DNA from: Euryodendron excelsum
Lineage: Eukaryota; Streptophyta; Magnoliopsida; Ericales; Pentaphylacaceae
Assembly: GCA_033060915.1 (NCBI GenBank)
Contig: CM065384.1
Location: 15,804,001 to 15,868,000, forward strand
DNA length: 64,000 nt
Reading direction: 5' to 3'
In this document: one piece after another, positions 34,651 through 44,942 of the stretch
Layout of the letters: each line of letters opens with the position of its first letter
Numbering within the stretch: position 1 is the stretch's first letter
Program-made: the position numbers and the translations under genes
Notes under the pieces: generated by a model
Databases searched by the model: none
What the model was told of the DNA's origin: nothing
Seen by the model: only the letters and a program-made list of their open reading frames with translations

Positions 34651-35073
34651 AATTCCAAATCAGGCGCATCTTTCTAAAGACGGTAAGTCCCCTTTCCAAT
34701 CCCAAATCAGGCACGTCTTTCCGAAGACGTCAAGTCCTCTTTCTAATTCCAAATCAGGTGTGTCTTTCCAAAAACGGTAAGTCCCCTTTCCAATTCCAAA
34801 TCAGGCACGTCTTTTCGAAGACGGTAAGTCCCCTTTCCAATTCCAAATCAGGCGCATCTTTCCGAAGACAGTAAGTCCCCTTTTCAATTCCAAATCAGGC
34901 GCGTGTTTTCGAAGACGGTATGTCCCCTTTCCAATCCCAAATCAGGCACGTCTTTCTGAAGACGGTAAGTCCCCTTTCCAATTCCAAATCAAGCGTGTCT
35001 TTCCAAAGACGGTAAGTGCCCTTTGCAATTCCAAATAAAGCACGTCTTTCCGAAGATGGTAAGTCCCCTTTAA
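34651..35073. repeat. 47-bp tandem repeat, nine copies (D 5' LTR)
   Basis: 'aatt(c)ccaaatcagg' starts at 34651, 34698, 34745, 34792, 34839, 34886, 34933, 34980 and 35027, every 47 bp. Each unit reads on with a 'gcgtctttccgaagacggta' type block and 'agtcccctttcc'. It is the reverse complement of the core of the 94-bp satellite. Most units contain a perfect donor-like GGTAAGT. Confidence 0.95.
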
Positions 35074-35246
35074 ACCTGTCAACCGGGACGATACCCCAAG
35101 TCCCCTAGATGGTAGAACGGTTCACCTTTGGTGGTTGCTAGCCAACCAAGGTAGAAATGTCCGTTTTGGCACGCCTTTCGAAAAAGTTGACTTCTCAGGC
35201 GCTAAGTCCCTTTAACAGCTTCCCAAGATCAAGCAGTCTCGGGAAT

Positions 35247-35400
35247 GATCACGAACCGTCAGAGTAGCGAAAATACTCGTAAACATCGCAACCATCAGAG
35301 TAGCAGAAATATTCACAAGCAGGTTGATATAGGGAATTTCTAACAAACCCTAGTATCACGAGACCGTCGTTAGAGTGGCGGAAACACTCAAAACCCAGGT
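35247..35400 (+). promoter_or_regulatory. Enhancer-like triplet in U3 of D 5' LTR
   Basis: Three copies of 'ccgtcagagtagcgaaaata'-like text occur, two about 42 bp apart and a third after 'ctaacaaaccc'. The arrangement is conserved in S2, S3, the 3' LTR of D and the giant LTR. Confidence 0.5.
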
Positions 35401-36179
35401 CAACACCGGTGCCTGCTAGCCCACTTCGGTGAAAAATGAACAAACTGCCCCTAGGGCCATTTTTCAGCATGTTTCTTAAGATAACGCCTAAGTCCTCAGA
35501 ATGGTAATTCCACCCCTTCCAAGATTGTCTTAAAAGTAATCTGATATGATTAGGTGCCTTCTAGTCCGTTTCGGGGCAATTCCGAGACTTTCCGGTCAAG
35601 ATTACCATTTTGCCCCTAGGCATCCGAACGCCCCGGGGACCACACCGGCTATGGGTATCAAATCGGTAACCATCCGAGAATGCTTTTTATAGTATTCCTA
35701 ACCTTCTTTTGTCTTTCCGGATCATTCCGAGTTAGTTCCGGTGAACCCGATGCAAAATGATCGTTTTGCCCCTAGCGGGCCGGTTGCCTTTTCTGACCAC
35801 ACTGGCTCTAGGTATCAAGCCGGTAGCCTTTGGGAACATTCTAATTAATGTTTCCAAATCTTGAGCCTTCTTCCGGGACGTTTTGAGTCCGTCCCGGCAG
35901 CTTTTTGACCCGGTTGACCGTTTTGCCCCTAATGGCCTGGTTAACCCTTCCAACACATTTTGTCATCATTTTTTAAGCCAAATACCTCCGAGATCCTATT
36001 CTAAGGGTTCTTGCCCTTTTTCGACCTTCTGGGCCATTCCCGGTCCCTTAAATGCTTCCCGAACCTTCCGGGGTCACTTCTAGTGAAGCTAGGTTAAAAA
36101 TTGCATGGTAGTCACTAGTATAGGCACCCAAATCTTCCAAAATTACGTTGCTTGCCGACCTTAAAACTTTCCTAACTGG

Positions 36180-36236
36180 CTGGCGCCACTAGTAGTGACA
36201 CCAAACCAAAATTTGGCCTGGCGCCACTGCAACAAG
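36180..36236. promoter_or_regulatory. GGCGCCA palindrome block upstream of TATA (D 5' LTR)
   Basis: 'tggcgccactagtagtgaca' is an almost perfect palindrome. It is followed by 'cctggcgccactgcaac' some 20 bases from the TATA box. Confidence 0.5.
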
Positions 36237-36256
36237 CGCTAGGTCATTCCCTTGTC

Positions 36257-36264
36257 TATAAATA
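36257..36264 (+). promoter_or_regulatory. TATA box of element D 5' LTR
   Basis: TATAAATA is followed by CAGAGCCTCC and a small hairpin 'cctc..gtgaaggagg' in the expected start of R. This promoter would drive the element's genomic RNA. Confidence 0.8.
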
Positions 36265-36581
36265 CAGAGCCTCCTCTAGCGTGAAGGAGGTTCACAAACT
36301 CAGTTTAAAAACCCTACTTTTTGATATATAGAGCTCGTACCCTCCCAAAACCGTAGTCTCCTTCGGTTTTCCAAACCCTAGCCTCTATACACAAACCTTG
36401 GCTTTTTATACCCTCACATACACTTCTATACACTCATACACTAACCTCCAAAGCCTCCTTTAAAGACTTGAAGTGCTGCAATATGAAGTTTTAAAGATTG
36501 AAGACAAACTCTTGAAGATTGAAGTGAAAACCGAAGCTAGACAAGCAAAGCAAAGCGCGCAAAGCTAAGCAAAATAAAGAA

Positions 36582-36596
36582 GACACAAGGTAGGCT
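36582..36596 (+). other. Splice-donor-like site in R-U5 of D
   Basis: 'gacacaag/gtaggc' places GT at 36590-36591. The same text is present at 50034-50049 and on the minus strand in S3 (about 29548-29560) and B (about 26088-26094). Joined to the acceptor at 40916 it would remove a leader intron of about 4.3 kb containing most of U5 and the PBS-to-gag leader. This is inferred only. Confidence 0.35.
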
Positions 36597-37149
36597 TTCT
36601 CTTTAAGTTTATGCATCTTCCTCCTCTCTTCTCTCTCCTAACCCACTTGGGTTTTCTTCTATTTTAATCCCCCATCTTCTTGGCCCCCTTCTTGCATGCT
36701 TGAAACAAGGGAATTCTCGGTCCATGTGTAGGATTAGGCTATTAGAGAGTCACCATGTCGGGGGCTTTCTTTTAGTCTAACCAGAGACCACGTGGGTTCG
36801 AACCCCTTGATTATATGGTGAAGCCTTTAATCTTGTATGTTCACGACCCCAATTTGCATTGTGCATATCATGATCTTGCATTCCCCCAAAGTTCGTTTTC
36901 AAACTCGTTTTTAAAACTTGCATTAACATCGTTTTCAAATTTGCATCAAAACCTTCTTTTTCAAAACTTGTTTTTAAAATCACAATCCTAGGTTGATTCT
37001 AGCCTTTTCATGGCGAGGGTTGTTTTAGGAAAGTGTTACATTTAAAGTGACCAATACGGTCCATATTTTCAAAACATTGTTGTTTTCAAAATCACTATCT
37101 TAAAGTGGTTCTAACCTTCTTATGGTTATAATCGCTTTAGGAAAGTGAG

Positions 37150-38500
37150 GTATTTTATATACTTTCTAAAAAACTCTTCTCGAAAATCTCCTCCTAAGAA
37201 TCTCTTTTCCAACATGCTTTCTAAAAGCTCTCTCCAATCTCCTTTCCAAAGTTGCTTTCTAAAAACTCTCTCCAATCTCCTTTCCAAAGTATGTTTTCAA
37301 AAACTCCCTCTAAAAATCTATTTTTCAAAACTCCTTCTCAACTCCTTTCCAAAACACTCTCTTTAAAATTCCTTTACTAAAAACACTCCCTAGGTTTCCT
37401 TCTTACAAAACTCTCTCCCTAAATCTCTTTCCTAAAAGCTTCTTCCAAAGTCCTCTTTCTAAAACTCCTCTCAAATTCACTTTCTACAAACTCCTCTCTA
37501 AAAGTTCCTTCCAAAATCTTCCTTGTAGAAATTCCTCTTTAGAATTTCCTTCCAAAAATATCTTTTTCTAAAAACTCACTTTCCAAAATCTCCTTCCTTA
37601 GAGTCCAAGTCAAACCCTAGAACCCACAATTAGGAAACCTTAATTTTCCTTCCCAAAAGCATGATTTCCAATCCCTTACTCTGGCCTCAAAACCTAGGTT
37701 TCCAAAACCTCTTGTTTTCGACATCAAAACTATATATATATTTCCAAAACCTATTTCCTACATCAAAACTATAGTCTTCCCAAATCTAGGGTTTCTAAAA
37801 CTCTACCTTTTAAATCCTTACCAAACCCAATCTCTCATTTAGGAAACTAGATCCTATCCTCCGTTTTTAGAAACAAAATCAAAACATCTCTTTCTAGAAA
37901 CAAAATTCAATCCCTTACTTTAGGAAATAGGAATCTCAATCCTTCCAAACCCAAATCTTTCCTAATTCAACTCCTTCCTAATCTAGTACTTTCCTAAACC
38001 TTAAATTTCCTAAACTTAAACTTTTGAATCTTTCCTTAAACTTTAAGCTTTCAAACCTTTCTTAATTTCATCCCTTTCCAAATCTTAACTCTCCAAATCT
38101 AAGTTTTCAAACCTTTCTTAAACTCAAAACCTTTCCTAATTTCAAGAATTTCTAAAACTGAAATTCTGAATCTTTCTAAAATTCTAAACTTCCTTATTTC
38201 AAACATTCTAAATTCAAAACTTTCCAATTTCAAAACTTTCTTAAAACGAAATGTTTCCTATTTCAAAACTTTCTTAATCCAGCCCTTTCCTAATTCGAAA
38301 ACTTTCATAATTTGAAAACTTTTCTAAAATGAAACTTTCCTAATCCGAACCTTTCCTAATTCGAACCCTTCCTAAATCCAATCTTTCCTAATCTTTCAAG
38401 TTCAACACTCGAGTCGAATCTTTCCTAAGTCTCAAGTCTTTCTTAAGTCTAGGTTTCCTAAAACCAAGCTTTCCAAAACCAAATCTTTTCAAATCTTCCA
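37150..38500 (+). repeat. Degenerate pyrimidine-rich U5 repeat (D 5' LTR)
   Basis: Loose repeats of 'ctttcctaatttcaaaact'-like words with no fixed period, equivalent to 24100-25500 in opposite orientation. No gene is seen. Confidence 0.8.
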
Positions 38501-38578
38501 ATCAAAGTTCAATCTCTTAATCTTCCAATCCAAATTCCAATTCAATCTCTTTCTTCCAATCATATCTTTTATTTTCTA

Positions 38579-38654
38579 TCGGACTCTTGTATGAACTACG
38601 ACTGACCTAATTCCTCAAAAAGGATACGTAGGTAACCCTCATGAGTGCGGTCAC
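38579..38654 (+). other. Conserved U5 block with inverted repeat
   Basis: The block reads 'tcggactcttgtatgaacta', then 'cgactgacctaattcctc', then 'ggatacgtaggtaaccctca'. In the sister LTRs the first part is TCGGACtcttGTCCGA, a 6-bp-stem inverted repeat. The block is the most conserved stretch of all LTRs here (23925-24000, 27146-27220, 52018-52093, 55230-55310, 62486-62560), even in the diverged LTR of element A. The constraint suggests a role in the RNA (packaging, dimerisation or 3'-end formation), which is inference. Confidence 0.6.
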
Positions 38655-39442
38655 AAACTTTTTCAAATCTCAAATTCTACAACCTTTTTTCAAGTTTCTA
38701 TTTTCATAACTTCTTTCAAATCTCCAATTCCATAATTGCTTTCCAATTTCCAATTCTATCTTCTATTTCCAACTTCCAATTCTAAAAATCTATTTTCAAT
38801 CCCTAATTTCAATTTCTAAACTTTCTTTCCAATTTCAAACTTCCATCTCTTTCTTTTCAAATCTATTTCCAAATCTATTTTTAAATCTTTTTCTTGCACT
38901 TGCACCTCATGCATCATATTTTTTTAAACATTCTTTTTCTAAAGTAAATAGAATTGAACATTTGTTAGTTGAAGACTCTCATAGGTGAATCTAGGATAAA
39001 TAGACATGTAAGTACCACAAGGGCAAGGTTGGGTGATGGCTTAGTATGTCTTCCCTACACGTAACCAACCTCTGAATCTAGAATCACTATTTTCAAAGAC
39101 CAAAATGGAGTTTATTTTTAAAAAGGGCTTAGCTATTTTCCAAAGGTTGCCAAACAACCTGTTTTCCTAAAAGCCCTCTCTTCAGGAAGTATTTTCAAAA
39201 TCATTTTCAAAAACCCTAAGTGTAGTCTTCGGATTATGCTTAGTTTTTAGGTGACCTAACTCACCTTAATCAAGTTAGGTAGCGACTCCAAATATTTTTC
39301 AAAATCTCTTTATTCTAATCGATTTTCAATTTAAACATAGTCACATTCATTCTTCTAGGAGGGTGAGTTCTAACAAGAGAGTACAATGTTTTTCCCGCTT
39401 GTGTGTGTATTTCTCGAGTGCGAAAAATCTGAGCTCGACAGC

Positions 39443-39460
39443 TGGCGACTCCGCTAGGGA
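39443..39460 (+). other. Primer-binding site of element D
   Basis: TGGCGACTCCGCTAGGGA lies two bases after the LTR end at 39440. The TGG start fits a tRNA 3' CCA end. The site has the same spacing in element B and is recognisable in element A. Confidence 0.9.
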
Positions 39461-40916
39461 CACTTAGAGGGTTAGGCCATAGTCCTGTCTCTTTACCCTT
39501 CACCCATGTAGAGTCTTCAATTAACTTGTTCAATCCTATTCACTTTAAATTTTCAAAACTAATTTTCAAAATTGTTTTCAAAAACATGCATTTATTTATA
39601 TTATCCTGTATTAAGTTTGCCATTCACATACTAACTCTTCCATCTTTGTTTTGTAGGTGCGCTTTTTGTTTAAATTTTATTAACTGTCATGCATGAATGT
39701 GATGAACAGGATAGATGGGAGTTGTTGGGCTCTTTCCTCAGCTTTCAAAAATCACACACACACTGCATGTGCACCTGCATTCTGCATACTTGCATTTTAC
39801 CCTGATATATCCTTTCTAGTTAGAAAGGGGGAACAGTATTGGTTGTGGGCAAGATGCTGTGTCAGTTTCTTCGCCTACGGCCTCTTGATGGTTCCCCCGC
39901 TCAGATCACCAACCGATCATGGCACCACCTCGGGGAGTGGGCCTAGGTTTGAAGATCCGGGAACTGAGCCTTTTAGGATGCATTAGTCAACCCTCAATCT
40001 CATGCTCATATAGACACCATGCATAACTGAACCTCTGCCGGATTTACGAGACGCACACCATTTTCCAAAACCATGGAGGAAAGGGCGACTGCTCTTATTT
40101 TCATTTATACTTGTCTATTTCTGTTGTTATAATGAATGTATTTGTACTGTTATAATGATTGTCTAACTGCTCATGCATGCACGTTTATCTTGCTTTTGCA
40201 TTCTCTCTCCTTATACTCTTTGTATATCCGTTTTCATACATTCTATATCCCTTGTCAAGACAAAAGTTCCAAGTAACTCAAGTCACTGCATTCTCATGCA
40301 TATGATCAACCCATTGAGAGTGACACCAAGGTCACTCTCCCTTACATTAGACCTACCCAAACCCTAAGGGTTCCCACGTTAACGCTATGGAATCATTGCA
40401 TTCATTTTTAAGTCATCTCATAAGAGGGGCCCCAATCCCTCTATACTCACGGAGATAGGATTTCCATAAAGACAAGGGGCAATCGATCAACAAAGTCTCT
40501 CAGCAACCTCCTTAACATCAAATCCAACGAAGGCGAATCCGAAGACTCAAGAGTAGTTTAGGTCTTTCTTTTGTAAAACTAGATAGGTGGAAGTCCAAAG
40601 GAAAATGTTCCCCCACCCCCTATTAAAATGTATTTCAATTCTTTTGTATCTCAGACCCAAAGTTAAATGTATTTCTTTATTTTCCTTGAGCAATGGATGG
40701 ATAAACATGTGAATAGGTGAAGCTCCTCATCTAACGGTAAGGTATCTGCATACAGAGGCAAATCCCCTATCTCAAAAAATGAGCCAATCTACCATGTGTA
40801 GTTTCCTTCCTAAAGAGGGGCACCCTAGGACATGCATTGCATAAAGCTCTCTAAAAAATAGAAACTTACTTGCGATTTGTGTTTTTGTCTTTTTCTTTCT
40901 TGCTTTTTATTTACAG
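39461..40916 (+). other. Leader region of element D
   Basis: No established gene. A 97-codon open frame at 39693-39986 contains 'CCVSFFAYGLLMVPPLRS', and equivalents can be read in B and A, but with stops. It may be a remnant of the ORF1 known upstream of gag in Ogre-like elements or an untranslated conserved leader. The segment also holds a (CA)n tract (39751-39763), 'gggcgactgctctt' (40085-40098, shared by A and B) and the acceptor-like 'ctttttatttacag' ending at 40916. Confidence 0.5.
40612..40622 (+). repeat. Short C tract (unexpanded homologue of the 54-base run)
   Basis: 'cccccaccccc' lies between 'aaatgtt' and 'tattaaaatg'. Element B has 54 uninterrupted C (in element sense) at this position, so this copy shows the unexpanded state. 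Confidence 0.7.
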
Positions 40917-41005
40917 AGGTCACCCTGCACTGAGTCAATATTGCTCCTAAAAAGGAGGAACATCCACCTAGGGATCCCATTATCACCAGACAAAGAGCAT
41001 CACTG

Positions 41006-43020
41006 ATGGCTGCTAACCCTGAAGAGTCATCTCAAGTCTCTCGGGAAGAGATCAACAAAATAAGAACTAAATGGATGAGATGCTCAAACTCATTCAAACT
41101 ATGGCTATGAAGGATGCTGTTGCAGTCCCATCATCATCTATGACTTCATCCAAGGACCCTAAACCTGCTAATCCAAGGATCGTGCTTCAGTTTGACAATG
41201 TTGGGAAGACTAAGGAAGATGCCAAAGGGATCAATGCTGAGGAGGACGAGACTATATTACTTTCACCTGTCGTAAAGAAGGCCCCCCTAGACCCTTTCAG
41301 TCTGAAAATCCAAGGGCTAGAGGATTCACTGCGAAGTCTCCATGGCCACGACTCTTACGGGTTCACTGCCTATGACGAGTTATGTTTCTTTCCTGACCAC
41401 CCGAGACCCACTAGGTTCAAAATGCCTGACTTCCAGAAGTATGACGGCACTGGTAACCCCGTCGCTCATCTTCGTCTCTTTGCTGGAGCGCTAAGTGGTC
41501 ACGGCAACAATCTGAAGCTCCTCATGCAGCTATTCTAACACAGCCTCACGGGGTCTGCTCTATAATGGTTTGCCCGTCTGGACCTAAGGAAGATCACAAC
41601 CTGGATCGAGCTGGTCAATGCATTTACAGCCCAATATCATCACAATATTGATCTCACCTCTGACTGATGGTCCCTGATGACTATGAGCAAGGGTGAAAAG
41701 GAACGCTTCAAGAAGTATGCCTTGAGATGGAGAGAAGCTGCCGAACAAGTCAATCCCCCATTGGAAGAGAAGGAGTACGTACAACTATTTGTGCACACTT
41801 TTCAAGGTATATACTATGAGAAGCTTTGCACAAGTGTAGGGAAAAGCTTCTCCGAGCTCATCATGCAAGGGGAGATGATAAAAAACAGCCTCAAGACAGG
41901 GAGGATTACGGACCCCTACGCCCAGAATGGAGAAAGTAACGCCAACATAGCCAAGAGAGTGGCTACTACAAAGGGAACAGTTAGGAAGGAAAGTGAAGTG
42001 TCTGCCATCTTGCCTGGCCAACCACCCCAATACCGTCCACCACTACAATCATACCCTGTCCCGCCCTTACCTACATTAACAATGCTTGTTCCAACCTCTA
42101 ACTATGGCCCCACTAGGGCACGACCCAACTTTAATAGACCCGCTCGACGCATCCGTACCTTCAACACCTTAGCCTGCACCCAAACTGAGGCCTATCATAA
42201 CTTGCTCAAGAACAATATCCTGAAGCCTATACCTGGTTACCCATAGCCAAGCCCTCTACCCCCAACCTTTAATGCCGCCCTTACATGTGAATACCATTCG
42301 GGTGGCCAAGGGCACAAAATCGAAAGCTGCTTCGTTCTCAGGCACAAAATCCAAGACTTGATCGACAACAAGACCATTGATCTACAGCCAGTAAAACCTA
42401 CTCCAACCCCAAATGTGACCACTAACCCCCTACTGGACCACACCGTCAACATGATACTAGTAGAAATGGAAGGCAAAGGAGAGTTCGACGAGCCCGAGGC
42501 CAAAGATTATAAGGACAATTGGGAGACCGTTGAAGAAGATGACTGGGAGGAGGATCTCCCATTATGCCCGATTTATCTTTATAACCCTGATAAGGTGTCT
42601 GACATTTCTGACTAGCCCATTAAGCAGCCAATGTTCTCGAAGGAAGAACATATCAAAAGCATAACTATCGATGGATGGGGTGATGAGTTTCTACACCCAA
42701 GGTATGCAATAGCTGAAAGTCACTTGCTGGAAAACCATTAGCCCGCAATTGAGTACAACTATGAAGACATTGGCTGGGGGCTAGAAGAGCCAAGAGAATA
42801 GACAGAGCCGTTCGAGTTAGAAGGAGGTGAACTAGCCACCCTATTTACAGAAGGACATGTTGCAAAGAACGAGAAAGAGATCAATGAAGCTATTGACTGC
42901 ACCATCACTACCAACATGTCCGGAGCTCTAGGAGAAGCCTTCACCTATCTCGCTTTGGCCAAGGGCCTGAACCACGAATGGAGTATCGAAGATGTGGGCA
43001 TTGTCTCGAGGCCTTACTGA
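41006..43020 (+). pseudogene. gag: Gag polyprotein of element D, broken by stops
   Basis: Structural particle protein. After the first ATG (41006) a 1-nt shift near 41060 leads into the main frame (41071 onward). Core motifs are KMPDFQKYDGTGNPVAHL, TTWIELVNAF, KKYALRWREAAEQVNPPLEE, IYYEKLCTSVGKSFSELIMQ, a proline-rich linker, then the zinc knuckle CEYHSGGQGHKIESC at 42289-42333. An acidic C-terminal part follows (DNWETVEEDDWEED; IDGWGDEFLHPRYA; LNHEWSIEDVGIVSRPY). In-frame stops occur at about 41536, 41563, 41665, 42244, 42613, 42739 and 42799, mostly one transition away from Gln or Trp codons. It is the longest Gag copy here, about 670 codons, and ends where pol would usually begin. Confidence 0.9.
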
Positions 43021-44942
43021 AATAGGAATCCCTTCAAAAGCGTACAAGAGAGGGGTGTTTGCACCCACTTTCTTTTTATCCCTTTTACTTTATGTCTTTA
43101 AATTGATGTTCACATTTCATTTTTGCTTAAGAACTCTATGCTTTCCATAAAATGTTAATAGTAATCAAATGATAGTCCTCCTATTCACTGCTACTATCTA
43201 ATATGTCTCTTAGGAATGGTGGCTGCTTTCTACGCAAGGGGCATGGTTTGTGGAATGATCTGACTTGAAGGGATGATAGCATGAGTTAACCACTCGCCAA
43301 ATGATCAGCTTTCCAGAAAGAGAGAGGATAAGAGTAAGTGAGGAAACTACCCAAAGGTAACACTTGCAAGACACTAAAGCTAAGCGATGTGCGGCTAGAT
43401 TATCAAGGTGAAGGGGAGCCGTCTTTCATTTTCAGACATATAAAAAATATAGTAATAACAAAAAAGGCCTATATTCCCTTTGCTTAACCCCTAGTGCCTC
43501 GTGGAAAGCAAAAATTTTCTTTGTCAACCCCGATCCAAGACTGTCCTCCCCACACTAGGGCAGACAATAATTGAGAACTCTAGGAATGGTATCCACCCCC
43601 ACTATGCTAAGGCAGCATTGAAGGCTCTATAGATCAAGCAATCTAGTTCAAAGTGAAGAGAGGCCCTCATTTTATTTTCCATACATTCAAAAGCAACCCC
43701 TTGCCAAACCCATTGAGCCATCTATCCTTTTTTTAAAGAAAACCCCAACCTAGGTATCACCACCCACATTGGGTTAGATTGAATGGCCAAGGAAAAAGGT
43801 CTAAGGAAAAAGGGTTGAAGAATTACTCGTTCCACAAAAGGAAAAAAAGATAAAAGGGACAAAGCAGAGGAAAAGAGTTGCCAAGGGGCAAGAGGCCAAA
43901 AAAAAAAAAAATCCCTAAGGAAAGGCCATGATTGAGTCATCTTCAAAAGCATAATAAGAAGATTGAAAGAAAGCAAAGTCATGTTTATCTCAAAAAGCAT
44001 AGATCAAAAGGAGAGAGTCATAATAAAAGCAAGGAGGAAATTTAAGGGTGATCCTAGGTTACAAAGAAACCCAGTAGAAACAATAGGTTCGAGCCTTTAT
44101 TCTTTCTTGCAAAACCCCAAAACCATGGCCTACATTACAACCCTACTAAAGCCCACTCTGATTGAAAACAGATTGCTTGATCTAAATGAGCTAGACATGC
44201 TGCCGAAGCTAAGGAGGGATGCTAGCCCTACTGGAAAAAAGGTCAAGGATGGTACGGATCTAAACCCTGTTGAAAACAACATTGAATTTGAGCCTACATA
44301 TCCCATCGTTTCGAAAACCTCATAACCTAGTCTACATTACGGTCCTAAACAAAGTCTCCTCGGATTGAAAGGACTGGCCGCTTATCGCTCTGCTGAAGGT
44401 TGGGAAAGCTGTTGCTAAAACCCCGAGAGTCGAGGGTTTCAGCCCAATAATCATATACACTAACCCCGAGGCAGAAAGTCGGAGGCAATCAAAAGGTTAA
44501 GAAAGGTACGAAGTACTATCATCCAATTAAGGTAAAGTCGAGCCAGAGGAGAGGCCAGACTCTCGAAATGGAAGGAGTTACCATTCCAAAGATACCAAGT
44601 TCGACAGCACCTCTTGTCATATCTCTAATATGTGCATACATATTCAAAAAAAAAAAAAAAAAAGAAAGTCGGCATGAGCTTTGCATATAAAGGATATAAC
44701 TCTATGTAAAAACAAAATTCACCAACATCAACTCATGTAATAGATATATAACCTTATCATCCATCATATGCATGTGATCATATGTCTAGCTGTAAATATC
44801 ATAAATGTATCTATCTATCCGTGCATCTAAATACCATAAATATTTATTTTTGTAAAAAAACTTACAAAATAAAGCTGTCTAACATAAATACATCTTAGGA
44901 ATAGGAGCAATGGAAGATTAGAATCTCCGTAAGGGGCATCTA
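43021..44942. other. Post-gag non-coding region of D (pol missing)
   Basis: In an autonomous relative, protease, reverse transcriptase, RNase H and integrase would lie here. No frame longer than 120 codons and none of their motifs can be found. Words at 43460-43660 and 44320-44345 are shared with element B, so the loss predates both copies. A poly-A run is at 44646-44662. The 120-codon frame at 43963-44325 has no recognisable domain. Confidence 0.75.

Larger units (their letters stand above)
34462..39440 (+). mobile_element. Element D 5' LTR
   Basis: It starts TGTAAGCACCCCATTTTT and ends '..GAGCTCGACA'. Order: outer U3, nine 47-bp repeats, enhancer-like triplet (35247-35400), 157-bp modules (about 35640-35830), palindrome block (36180-36236), TATA (36257), R, a donor-like site (36590), a microsatellite-like pyrimidine-rich U5 (37150-38500), the conserved 38579-38654 block and the LTR end. 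Confidence 0.95.

Noticed and set aside
30042..36083. 113-codon and similar frames in U3 parts (30042-30383, 33930-34358, 35883-36083)
   Set aside because: They lie in the 157-bp modules of U3 and recur in every LTR by sequence relatedness, in both directions, with no domain.
39443..39460. A tRNA gene at the PBS
   Set aside because: Only the 18-base complement of a tRNA 3' end is present; no cloverleaf surrounds it.
43963..44325. 120-codon frame as a gene
   Set aside because: It is in non-coding post-gag sequence with no family resemblance and no conservation as protein in B.
43021..44942. Hidden pol (protease, RT, RNase H, integrase)
   Set aside because: No frame shows motifs such as YxDD or an HHCC/DDE pattern, and the sequence is conserved non-coding text shared with B.
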